A stretch of 64,000 nucleotides of DNA from Bdellovibrio bacteriovorus (GTDB taxonomy: Bacteria; Bdellovibrionota; Bdellovibrionia; Bdellovibrionales; Bdellovibrionaceae): positions 124,841 through 188,840 of the forward strand of contig NZ_LUKF01000014.1 of assembly GCF_001592755.1 (NCBI RefSeq), in the 5' to 3' direction. The number at the start of each line of letters is the position of its first letter. Within the stretch, counting starts at the first letter, position 1. A model generated the notes under the pieces. The model worked only from the letters and a program-made list of their open reading frames with translations. It was not told the origin of the DNA and ran no database searches. A program made the position numbers and the translations under genes. Of the stretch, positions 44,839 to 54,200 are shown piece after piece.

Positions 44839-45618
44839 TTAGCTGGCAAAGACTTTCGAACAGCGCTGAAAGAATTTTTCCTCTGGCGAAAGGCGGTTCT
44901 TTTTAAAGTATTCAAACATGTCCTTGAAATAATCGTTGTAAAAAGGATCCATCAAACCACCGGGCTTTATGTTGTACTCCCAAGCACTAGGCCCGATTTT
45001 ATTCGCTTCCGTTACAAACATACGAAGTTTTCCGTCGGTCGAGTAGCCTTGAAATTTCTTAAACCATTCTTCCAGAGGAACGGGTCTGCCGATAAAGTTA
45101 TCGACTGCATACCATCCCGCATGATCATTAGCTTTTACGATAGTCGTGACGTGAAACTGCCAATCAATTGTTCCCGTACGCATAGGCCCGACAACGAACA
45201 CTTTTTTGATAGAATCTTTCGCAACACCATGACGAAGCAGTTCTAAGTGGGCATAGAGCGCGCGACCAAAACAAAAACCTACAATGCCTTTCGGATCATA
45301 TTTTCTGCCCGCGCTAAAACCAGTGACTTCGTTAAGATTGATTTTTTGAATGATACTCTGCGCTTGTTCAGAAGTGATCCCATCCACACGATGTTGGGTG
45401 GTGGGTTTAAAGTTATTGATTTCATCAATGAGACGGCGGTTGTTTTCAGCAATATCCTGACCATTGTTAAGTTCCTGACCGCGCATAGAATAAAGGTCCG
45501 CACGGATATTCATTTCATTCCAGCTAGCCGCTTGAACGCGGGCGGCATAAGCCAGAGCAAACGCAATAGCGCAAATATATAAGCCCTGTTTTTTAAGCTT
45601 CAACGCCGACCTTTTCAT
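44839..45618 (-). CDS. Secreted protein with a protein-glutaminase-like (papain-fold) domain
   Basis: The 259-residue exported protein has a signal peptide (ICAIAFALAYAARVQA-ASWN). A Cys-His-Asp arrangement is visible: C116 in VGFCFGRALYAH, H156 in WQFHVTTIV and D173 in YAVDNFIG. This is the pattern of protein-deamidating glutaminases (Gln_deamidase_2), which convert protein Gln to Glu. If real, the target could be a host or prey protein. The ATG at 45618 fits the signal peptide. Family membership is inferred from the triad; the activity is unproven. Confidence 0.65.
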   Translation of the reverse strand: MKRSALKLKKQGLYICAIAFALAYAARVQAASWNEMNIRADLYSMRGQELNNGQDIAENNRRLIDEINNFKPTTQHRVDGITSEQAQSIIQKINLNEVTGFSAGRKYDPKGIVGFCFGRALYAHLELLRHGVAKDSIKKVFVVGPMRTGTIDWQFHVTTIVKANDHAGWYAVDNFIGRPVPLEEWFKKFQGYSTDGKLRMFVTEANKIGPSAWEYNIKPGGLMDPFYNDYFKDMFEYFKKNRLSPEEKFFQRCSKVFAS

Positions 45619-45757
45619 AATACCCAGAACCAAAGCAATTCCTTCGCCGCCAGGAAGGGGGCAGAGCTGAAAATTGGGGGATTTAGAGGGAAAAAATAGG
45701 CTAAGCTTTAACCACAGAGACCATCTTTGGCGCCATTAAAGGGTTTGGGACCAATAA

Positions 45758-45787
45758 AAAAAAAGGAAGGCTTTCGGCCTTCCTTTT
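45758..45787 (-). terminator. Intrinsic terminator after the H1-like gene
   Basis: The stem AAAAAGGAAGGC/GGCCTTCCTTTTT encloses a 4-nt loop. On the minus strand it is followed by a T9 tract. It can also stop plus-strand transcription. Confidence 0.92.
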
Positions 45788-45813
45788 TCATCTTAGAATT
45801 CGCTAAAAAACGA

Positions 45814-46284
45814 TTAAGCTTTTTTAGTCGTTTTCTTTGTGGTCTTGCGAGCAGCTGGTTTGGAAGCGGCTTTTTTAGTTGTCGCTTTTGCAGCTTTCTT
45901 CGTCGTCGTTTTTTTCGAAGAAGATTTTTTCATCGTTTTGTTGAAAAGAGATTTTTCAAGCTTCGCCTTTTGAGCAACGGCTTTCTTTTTGTAAGCCGCG
46001 ATGTTTTTTTCCAAATCATCGGCAGACTTTTTCAATTTCGCGATTGTTGTGTTCACTTCTTTTTCGATTTTCGCTTCGGAAGTGCTCAATACTTTTACGA
46101 TCTCTTGATACTTTTTCCAAGCAAGTTCGATTTGCTCTTCTTTCTTTTGATCGAAAGTTTTTTTAAGCTCAGACTCTTTCTTTTTGATTTCGTCGTTCAG
46201 CTTTTGGAAGTTTTCAAGAAGGTTTTGAACGCCTTTGTTAGCAGAGATATTTTCCAAAATTTTTTGAAATGAAGCTGTAGCCAC
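45814..46284 (-). CDS. Lysine-rich histone-H1-like/phasin-like protein
   Basis: The 156-residue cytosolic protein has an N-terminal coiled coil (SFQKILENISANKGVQNLLENFQKL, then a run of KKKESELKKTFDQKKEEQ). It ends in a basic H1-type tail rich in KK, AAK and TTKK from about residue 118 on. Such tails bind DNA or RNA and occur in nucleoid-associated AlgP/Hc1-type proteins. The start is GTG at 46284 with AAAGGAG 6 nt upstream. A T9 terminator follows the gene. A nucleoid role is inferred; it may matter in the condensed attack phase. Confidence 0.75.
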   Translation of the reverse strand: MATASFQKILENISANKGVQNLLENFQKLNDEIKKKESELKKTFDQKKEEQIELAWKKYQEIVKVLSTSEAKIEKEVNTTIAKLKKSADDLEKNIAAYKKKAVAQKAKLEKSLFNKTMKKSSSKKTTTKKAAKATTKKAASKPAARKTTKKTTKKA

Positions 46285-46347
46285 CAGAGTCTCCTTTGTT
46301 AAGACCTAACATACACCTCGAAGGGGCGAATTAAAAGCCCCTTGGGA

Positions 46348-46671
46348 CTATTTTGACGTAAAATTAATAGTTTCTAACCAAACTTCGCGTTGAGCAGAAA
46401 ACTGCCCTGGGAATTTCTCAAGACCCTTTTCGCGGGCTTTCATGGCGTATTCGGTCATGTAAACCTTCATCGCTTCTTCGTCTTTCATCGAATAGATGAT
46501 CTTGATGTCTTTGCTGGAAGCTTCTAAATTTCCACCCTTGCGCAGACATAGTTCGGCCCCCAGAAAGCCCGGCAACGCCAGCATCTCTGGAATGTGTTCG
46601 TTTTTAAGCCAGTCTACGTACTCAGAATACACTTCGTGACGAACCATCACGTGAACAAGGTATTTAACCAT
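46348..46671 (-). CDS. DUF4286 family protein
   Basis: This 107-residue cytosolic protein resembles DUF4286: MVKYLVHVMVRHEVYSEYVDWLKNEHIPEMLALPGFLGAELC, then EYAMKAREKGLEKFPGQF. The fold is probably ferredoxin-like, related to monooxygenase/EthD dimers. Function is unknown. It sits 10 nt after the PmbA-like gene, likely in the same operon. Confidence 0.78.
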   Translation of the reverse strand: MVKYLVHVMVRHEVYSEYVDWLKNEHIPEMLALPGFLGAELCLRKGGNLEASSKDIKIIYSMKDEEAMKVYMTEYAMKAREKGLEKFPGQFSAQREVWLETINFTSK

Positions 46672-46681
46672 CGAATAACCC

Positions 46682-48019
46682 CTACAAGGTAAATTTGAAG
46701 TCCTTGATTAGCATACCGGGAACCTTTTTTCCACCGAAAGCACGGCTTTCATAGGTTGAAACCATCGGATCGACAGCCTGGAAGTCGGTTACGGCTAAAA
46801 GATTTTCCCCTAAGCAGTCATAAAGGCTTTCATCAAAACGCAAATCCGCGATCGGAGCCACGATTTCGCCGTTTTCCACCCAGAAACACGCATAGCGAGT
46901 CATACCCGTGATTCGAGCATTCATTCTATCCGACCAATTCAAGTAATGGAGGTTGGAAAGGTAAAGGCCCGTGCCTAGTTCTTTTAAGATGTCTTGTTCT
47001 TTCAAAGAGCCGGGCAAAATCTCCATTGCACGTGGATATTCCCCACCGTCAGCTCCATTGGCCTCCACCGAGTATTCTTTCGCCGAACGAGTGCTGGTCA
47101 TAAAGCTTTGCAATTGACCTTTTTGAATCACGTTCAAAGTTTCCGGAGCCAATTCTCCCAAACCGTTAAATCGGTGAGTCAAACCCATGGCGAAGTTTTC
47201 ACGGACAGAAAAGAGCGAAGACAAAGACTTCTCTTTATCCGCCAGTTTTTGCAAAGCACTGTTACCCTGTTTATAAGCCGAGAAGCTTAAAGCCCCCCAA
47301 GAAAACATCGAAGCCATTTCAGCCACGGCGCCTGGAGCAAGGTAAGTGCGATAAGCCCCTGGAGCTAAAGTCTTTTTGGGACGATCCATCAGGCTTAACT
47401 GATTTTTACTTTGCGCGAGGTTTGCTTCGAATTCCTTCTGATTCCAATGAGTGCCAGCGTAGACTGACTTCACGGCTTTTTCGCCCAGGTATAGCGAATA
47501 ATCCATAAAGAAGTTTTCCGTCGCAAACCAATGACTTTGGCCTTTGGAGTTTTTATTGGCCGAAATCAAAGGACCCGCGCAATAAAGACCCGCAAGGTCT
47601 ACTCCCGCGGCCGGTGCTGTGATAGCAGCAACAACGGATTCTTCAGAAAGCAAGGCGCCCTTGAAAGTACTGTCGCTGACGCCATTATTTTTCAAAGGCA
47701 CTTGATAAGGATCTTCAGGAAGAAGTGCGCACTCTTTGCGAGCTTCCGCCAACCATTGATCCGCGCGTTTTTTATCCTCGGTTTCATCACCAGTGATCGA
47801 GAAACTAAAAGAAGCCGTCTTGCCATCTTTTTGCAGAAGCAGACTTAAAGTTCTTTGTTCCACGGTTGTATTCTGGCGAACTTTGTTGCCGTTAAAGCGA
47901 ATGAACACCGATTCTTCGGCGTGAAGGTTGACGTTGGCTTCTTCGCCGGCTTGCAAGTTTCCAAGAATATAGTCAGCAACTGTATTGAAGGATTTTTTTG
48001 TAATTTCTGTAAAATTCAT
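46682..48019 (-). CDS. TldE/PmbA family protease subunit
   Basis: The 445-residue protein is the partner-type subunit of the TldD/TldE (PmbA) system, which in E. coli processes peptides such as microcin B17 and CcdA. It lacks the HExxxH zinc motif, as expected for the E subunit. It shows the family layout, with an N-terminal half and a C-terminal beta-rich half (YLSNLHYLNWSDRMNARITGMTRYACFWVENGEIVAPIADLRFDESLYDCLG). The ATG at 48019 is preceded by AGGAAGG. TldD lies directly upstream with an 11-nt gap. Confidence 0.85.
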   Translation of the reverse strand: MNFTEITKKSFNTVADYILGNLQAGEEANVNLHAEESVFIRFNGNKVRQNTTVEQRTLSLLLQKDGKTASFSFSITGDETEDKKRADQWLAEARKECALLPEDPYQVPLKNNGVSDSTFKGALLSEESVVAAITAPAAGVDLAGLYCAGPLISANKNSKGQSHWFATENFFMDYSLYLGEKAVKSVYAGTHWNQKEFEANLAQSKNQLSLMDRPKKTLAPGAYRTYLAPGAVAEMASMFSWGALSFSAYKQGNSALQKLADKEKSLSSLFSVRENFAMGLTHRFNGLGELAPETLNVIQKGQLQSFMTSTRSAKEYSVEANGADGGEYPRAMEILPGSLKEQDILKELGTGLYLSNLHYLNWSDRMNARITGMTRYACFWVENGEIVAPIADLRFDESLYDCLGENLLAVTDFQAVDPMVSTYESRAFGGKKVPGMLIKDFKFTL

Positions 48020-48030
48020 AATCAACCTTC

Positions 48031-49455
48031 CTAAGCGCCAAACACTTCAACGTTAGAGAATAAGCAATACGGAGTCGTGTGACCCACGCGAATCACTTGA
48101 TTGGGTTCACCTTTACCGCAGAACGGAGACCCGTAAGTTTCACGATTTTCACTGACGGCTTTCAAACCATTCCAGAACTTCACGGTCGTGCCGCGATAAT
48201 TTGGATTTTTCAAAGTCTTCGTGATCTTTCCATTTTCGATCAACTTTGCGTACTCGCAACCGAATTGGAATTTGTTGCGGTAATCATCAATCGACCAAGA
48301 TTTATTCGCCATCATGAAAACACCGCGTTCGATGGACGCGATCATATCTTGAAACTTGGTTGTTCCAGGTTCTAAGTTGATATTCGCCATACGATCAATC
48401 GGAGCACGATTCCAAGAAGAAGAACGGAAGTTCGCAACCCCTGGAAGATTCAAACGTGCTTGAGACTCCAAACCGCCCAATCCACGAACAAGCACTCCAT
48501 CTTTGATCAAAAATTCTTTCGTCGCTTTCAAGCCGGAATCATCGAAGGCATAAGAAGCCATCGCATCGGCAATCGTCGGATCGAAAGTCACGTTCATTAG
48601 TTTTGAACCGTACTGAAGGTTTCCGAAGTCTTCAGGCTTTACGAAGCTCCAGCCAGCATAGTTGCGCTCATCACCCAAGATGCGATCATACTCAAGTGGA
48701 TGACCGATGGACTCATGCACTTGCAACGTCATCTGATCTGGAGCTAGAAGCAAATCCATCGCTTCGTCAGGACAGTTGTCGGCAGAGAGAAGTTCTAAAG
48801 ACTCTTCCGCAATGCGTTTGCTGCGAGATAAAATATCGGCGCGATCGAACACTTCCGCACCCACTTGGAAACATCGAGCAAGACCGCCGTTATCAGAACG
48901 AGTTTGTGTTTCGCCAGGTCCGCCCGACGTTGCAGAAAAGTCCGTGCTAACGATGGAAAAATTTTGTTGGACTTCAGAACCTGAAGAGTTCACGACGTGG
49001 AAGGACGTTTCAACAATCATTGTGCCCGCAGAACGGCTGATGATTTTGTCAGACACTTTCATCGCCTTGGTCGCATCCACAAAAATATCGGTAATTTCTT
49101 TTGCCGATAAAGAATCGATCGGGCGAATCACCGGAGAAGAATAAATACCTTTGGCTTGAGGGCGTTGAGCTGTGGTGAAGTTATGAACCTTCTGAGAAGA
49201 TCCTGACCTGGCCATCGCAACGGCTTTTCCTAGAGCTCTTTTGATACCAGACTCTGTCAGATCACTTGTTCCCGCAAAACCGAAGTGACCATTCACCAAA
49301 ACTTCAACCATCACACCTTGATCAAAGTAGACAGAATTGCCGTCGATTTTTTCATCGCGGACACGACGGTGTGTGGTTTTTTCAGTGACCTGACGTAAAC
49401 TGACCCAGTCCGCATCGGACTTCACCTGGTTGAGGGTTCTTTGCAAATCGAGCAT
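48031..49455 (-). CDS. TldD family metalloprotease
   Basis: The 474-residue subunit carries the metal motif HESIGH at residues 247-252 (HExxxH), followed by PLEYDRILGDERNYAG. It pairs with the PmbA-like subunit encoded downstream to form a barrel-like proteolytic complex. GTTVKFWNGLKAVSENRETYGSPFCGKGEP is a conserved C-terminal stretch. SD GGAAAGGAG precedes the ATG by 6 nt. The natural substrates are unknown. The operon order is tldD-pmbA-DUF4286. Confidence 0.92.
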   Translation of the reverse strand: MLDLQRTLNQVKSDADWVSLRQVTEKTTHRRVRDEKIDGNSVYFDQGVMVEVLVNGHFGFAGTSDLTESGIKRALGKAVAMARSGSSQKVHNFTTAQRPQAKGIYSSPVIRPIDSLSAKEITDIFVDATKAMKVSDKIISRSAGTMIVETSFHVVNSSGSEVQQNFSIVSTDFSATSGGPGETQTRSDNGGLARCFQVGAEVFDRADILSRSKRIAEESLELLSADNCPDEAMDLLLAPDQMTLQVHESIGHPLEYDRILGDERNYAGWSFVKPEDFGNLQYGSKLMNVTFDPTIADAMASYAFDDSGLKATKEFLIKDGVLVRGLGGLESQARLNLPGVANFRSSSWNRAPIDRMANINLEPGTTKFQDMIASIERGVFMMANKSWSIDDYRNKFQFGCEYAKLIENGKITKTLKNPNYRGTTVKFWNGLKAVSENRETYGSPFCGKGEPNQVIRVGHTTPYCLFSNVEVFGA

Positions 49456-49673
49456 TATGAGCTCCTTTCCTCAATGTAATTCAACAGTTGAAATAATTGA
49501 TGCTACTTGAAAAAACAATCCTGAAACGTCCGATTGTTAAAAGTCGCACTGAGTAATACCGAGGGAAAGCCTCGCAGGACTCGGTAGCAAAATTTCCTGG
49601 CAAGCACTTTGCTTTATAGATCTGGCAGGAGGGAGCTGGTGTCATTAAGACCCAGCAGAAAAAGGCGAAGTTT

Positions 49674-49913
49674 ATGAGAATCGTACTAGCATTTCTATCC
49701 ACAATGATTATCGCGATGTTTACTTACCTTGTACCGGCTCACGCGGCAGTTTCTTCGGTTCCGTCATGCACAATGGCGAGCGAAGGGATCTTCCAGGGCT
49801 TGTGGGTGAAGCACCGGATTTATGTGAACGAAGATGTGGTTTATGGTGCGAACGATATGAATTCGATTCTAGCTCAACTTGAAAACTTGCGCAGCGAGGG
49901 CCTTTGCCGCTAA
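49674..49913 (+). CDS. Small secreted protein, unknown
   Basis: The 79-residue protein has a signal peptide (MRIVLAFLSTMIIAMFTYLVPAHA) and a short mature part with two cysteines (VPSCTMAS and GLCR) that may pair. A weak AAGG precedes the ATG. It lies 12 nt upstream of the EpmA-like gene and may be on the same transcript. No family is recognised. Confidence 0.6.
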   Translation: MRIVLAFLSTMIIAMFTYLVPAHAAVSSVPSCTMASEGIFQGLWVKHRIYVNEDVVYGANDMNSILAQLENLRSEGLCR

Positions 49914-49925
49914 AGTGGCAGGGCT

Positions 49926-51140
49926 TTGACAAGAAAAGACTATCTCAACCTTATTTGGAAATCTTATCCCGCGATGCCGTCTGGTGCTCAGGCGGCTGGG
50001 CGCATCTACAAGATCGAAAAAGACGGGGAGTCGCTCAAGCTGACTCTGTCCCGCGATAATAAAATCCATAAAATTGAATTTGCCAAAGCTCCAGAACATT
50101 CGGAATTTTTGCTTGAAGGGGATTTAGTCGCCGTCGTATCGGCCACACAAATCGTGCTCTTAGCGCCGCAAAAAGCACCTCTACCGAAGCGAATTTTCAA
50201 TAAGGACCTGCTGGCAAGTTGGTCTGAGTATCTGCAAGGGATTAAGGACTTTTTCACTCAGGAAGAGTTTTTAGAACTAAAAACGCCATCTTTAGTAGCC
50301 TGTCCCGGTACGGAACCCAGCCTGGATGTTTTTTCGACTGTTTTGCAAGTCGGATCCCGCAAAGAAAAGCTGTACCTTCCTACCAGTCCTGAGCTTCATT
50401 TGAAAAAAGCTTTAGCCTTAGGGGCTGAAAAGATTTTCGAAATCGCTCCTTGTTTTCGCAATGGTGAAATCACCGAAAGACACCAGCCCGAATTTTTAAT
50501 GCTGGAGTGGTATCGTGCTTATGACAATCTTTCCACGATTAAAATAGACGTGGAAAAGCTGGTGGTTTTTCTAGCAAAAAAATTAAAAGTCGAAGCTCCC
50601 AAAAAAGTGCGCAGCGTGAGCATCGCGGAGCTTTTTAAGCACTACTGTGACTTTGATTTGCAGCCAGACACGACGAAAGGAGCACTTAAATCTCTCGCGA
50701 CAAAGCTTGGCGTTGATGTGCGAAGTGCCGAAAGTATCGACGACTATTTCTTCCTTATCTTTATGGAAAAAATTGAGTCGGTGCTGCCAGCAAATGAGCT
50801 TATCTTCGTCGAAAAATATCCTCCTTATCAGGCGGCTCTAGCCCGCCTTACGGAAGACGGCTGGGGGGATCGCTTTGAGGTGTATTGGAAGGGTTTAGAA
50901 CTTGCCAATGCCTTTCATGAACTTAACGACCCAGGCATTCAGCGCCTGCGCTCGAACGAGGATCTTGAAAAAAAGAAGGACATGGGGAAAGAAGTCGTGA
51001 CTCTGGATGAAGAGTTCTTTCAGTGCTTAGAAGCGGGGATGCCGCCTTCGGGGGGAATCGCCTTAGGTCTAGAAAGACTTTTCATGGCATTGATCGGCCT
51101 CTCTGACATCACAAATGTTAGGGTCTTTTCAAAATCGTAA
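49926..51140 (+). CDS. EpmA-like (GenX) lysyl ligase with extra N-terminal region
   Basis: The 404-residue class II aaRS-fold enzyme is related to EF-P-(R)-beta-lysine ligase. Motif 2 is CFRNGEITERHQPEFLMLEWYR; motif 3 is GIALGLERLFM. It has about 85 residues ahead of the catalytic core, which E. coli EpmA lacks; VEGDLVAV-like strands there suggest a small beta-domain, but the fold is not certain. Start is TTG at 49926 with GGCAGGG upstream. EF-P modification is the known family role; no EF-P or EpmB gene is in the window. Confidence 0.82.
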   Translation: MTRKDYLNLIWKSYPAMPSGAQAAGRIYKIEKDGESLKLTLSRDNKIHKIEFAKAPEHSEFLLEGDLVAVVSATQIVLLAPQKAPLPKRIFNKDLLASWSEYLQGIKDFFTQEEFLELKTPSLVACPGTEPSLDVFSTVLQVGSRKEKLYLPTSPELHLKKALALGAEKIFEIAPCFRNGEITERHQPEFLMLEWYRAYDNLSTIKIDVEKLVVFLAKKLKVEAPKKVRSVSIAELFKHYCDFDLQPDTTKGALKSLATKLGVDVRSAESIDDYFFLIFMEKIESVLPANELIFVEKYPPYQAALARLTEDGWGDRFEVYWKGLELANAFHELNDPGIQRLRSNEDLEKKKDMGKEVVTLDEEFFQCLEAGMPPSGGIALGLERLFMALIGLSDITNVRVFSKS

Positions 51141-51277
51141 GATTCAAATCGGCTTTACGAGCTGCTTAACAAAGTCCGTTTCATCATGAGATTCACGCGG
51201 AACTTTGTGGAGTATTATCATATTATAGTTAAGAAAAAATCGTAAGGGGTGCTGAGGACTGTTCCGAAAAGTGTATC

Positions 51278-54200
51278 ATGGAACAGCAAACGGTACGTAA
51301 AGGATTGTTTTTCTTTGCGCTTTTGTTTTTATCAAAAGCGGTCGCGACGCCCACGACTTTGAATTATCAAGGTCGCATTCTTAAGTCTGACGGAACGCCG
51401 TTAGAATATAACAACGTGAGCTTTGCATTTGAAATCACGAATGTCTCTGGAACTTGTGTCTATTATCGTGAACAGCGTAATGCCGTGAATATGCAAGGTT
51501 CGAAGGGTGTCTTCGATGTTCCCATCGGTGAAGGTACTAAACTTTTTCCATCAACAGCCAGTTATTCTTTAAGAGACGCTTTCAACAATTCCGTCACACA
51601 TGATTGTGATGGCGGTACGACTTATACGCCTTCTTTAGATGAAGTGCGTGTCTTGCGCGTACAATTTCATGATGGCGCTGGCTGGAAGGCGATTACTCCC
51701 AACAACACGATTCGCTCTGTGCCTTTTGCGAACTATTCTTATTCCGCAGCGAAGCTCGGCGACAAGCTTCCTTCGGACTTCGTTTTAAAAACCAGTGTGA
51801 CCTCGTGTCTGCCGGGGCAGTACCTGACCTTTGATGGCGCCAGCTTCGCCTGTCAGAATGATGCCGGGGGAGCAGGCATGGTTTCTGACGTCAACGTCAC
51901 CGCTCCGCTCACAAAAGGCGGAACGGCTTCGGTTCCTGTGCTGGGTATTTCCGTGGGTACGACGGCGGGAACGGTGGCAGCCGGGAATGATGCACGCTTC
52001 ACAGATGCGCGTCCTCCAACAGGAACTGCAAGTGGAGATTTAAGCGGTTTGTATCCAAATCCTTCTGTTGCAAAACTTCAGGGTGTCGCTGTCTCTTCGA
52101 CGGCGCCGACCTCAGGACATTTTTTAAAATATGACGGTGCTCAGTGGTTGAGTTCGGCGATCGTTATCAGTGACGTGACGAATCTGTCAGCCACTTTAGG
52201 AACATATCTGACGACGTCGGCTTTCAATTCGGCGGTGGGAAGTGCCAACTGTGCGGCTCATCAAACTCCTTATTGGAATTCTGTTTCCGGGTCCTTCCAA
52301 TGTCAGTCGATCAACGTCTCCGTTGCGGGCGATGTGAGCGGAATGATTGGCGCTGTGACCGTTAACAAAATCAAAGGCGTGGACGTGGATACGACTGGTT
52401 TAACCACCGGTCAGGTTTTGAAATACGATGGGACGAAATGGGCGCCTGCGAGTGATTCGAACGCAGGGGGTACGGTTACGAATATCGCCACGGGCACGGG
52501 TTTAACCGGCGGCCCGATTACTTCGACGGGAACTATTTCGCTTGCGAACACGGCAGTGACTGCCGGATCTTACACGCGAGGGAATTTCACAGTCGATGCT
52601 CAAGGTCGGTTGACTGCCGCTTCTAACGGATCCGCCGTTAATCTTGCGACAGAAGTCACAGGAACTCTGCCGATTGCGAATGGCGGCACAGGACAAACGA
52701 CAGCGGTCGCAGCGTTTAATGCGCTTTCTCCTTTGGCAGCGAAAGGGGATGTCGTTGTTAACGATGGAACGAATGACATTCGTCTTGCCGTAGGTACGAA
52801 TGGACAAGTTCTTTCTGCGAATTCTGCGCAGCCTTCGGGACTTCAGTGGGTGACGCCGACAAATGGAACTGTGACGAATGTCACGGGAACGGCTCCGATC
52901 GTTGTTGCAACGGGATCGTCGACACCTGCGATTTCAATTACTGATGCATCGACCTCTGCAAAAGGCGCGGTGCAAATTGGGGCTGGTATCGCGGTTTCAT
53001 CTGGAACTATCAGCGCGGATCCTGCGAACTTTCCGGCCGCTGTTCCTGTGAGTAAAGGCGGTACGGGCGTAACATCGCTGACCGCAAATCGTCTTATCGC
53101 TTCGAACGGTACGGGCGCCGCTTTGACAACATTTAGCTGCGCGGTCGGACAGCTTGTCAGTTTCGATGCGACGGGATTGATGACCTGTTCGTCATTCACG
53201 ACCGGCTCGGTTTTCCTGAATGGAGGAAACAGTTTCGGAGCCGCAGCGACATTAGGAACGAACGATGCTTACAATCTCGCTTTTAAAACGAGCAATACTG
53301 AGCGTATGACAATCAAGAGTGATGGTAACGTCGGTATCGGCGTGACAAATCCCACGGCGAATTTACATGTTTCAGGGGCGAGCGCGGTGGCGCGTGTTTC
53401 GGCCAGTGGTTTAAATGAAGACGCAACTCTACAAATCAATAATGGCGCTGAAAATACGGGCTTTGCGCTGACTCGTTCAGACACGAATAATGCTTTACAA
53501 ATCAACTATGAATCACCGATTGGCACCGTTTCGAAACAAGCGATGTCCATTGCGAGTACGGGATATGTGGGTATTGGAACTTCGACGCCAACTTCGGGTC
53601 TGACCTTGGTGAACAATGCTGTGGGCGACGCGAATGATGATATCAATATTCAGACCTATTCCGACACGAATACGCCATCATTGATCTTAACAAGATACCG
53701 TGGCAACGCTACGACACCGACGCCCCTGGCTTTAGGAAATATCGGAAGTCTTTTGGTTCGCGGTTACAATGGTTCGACTCTTATGGAGGCGGGAAGTATT
53801 CGTTTCGCGGCAGAGGAAGCCTGGACGGCCACGACGACAACCAACAATGCCGCTTTGACTTTCCATAGTGCTACGGATGGAAGTTCGACGGAAAAAATGC
53901 GAATCGCTTCTAGTGGAAACGTGGGTATTGGTCTCACTGCGCCTTTAGCCACTTTGCATGTCGGCGGCAATATAAAGCTGGGCCCTGTAAATCCCGCAAA
54001 TACCGGGACACTGCCAAACTACGGAAACTTTCTGTATTTCCACGGCGGACCCGCGCCCGCAACTTCAGACAGTGACGTCACCGATCCTCTTTGGATGGCT
54101 CGTTATAATATTGCGGCCGATCAATCCGAGCTGCGTGTGAATTTCTCGGATAACAATCAAGTTCAGGATGCTTTCTCTGTCGGTTACACGAGTGCTGGCG

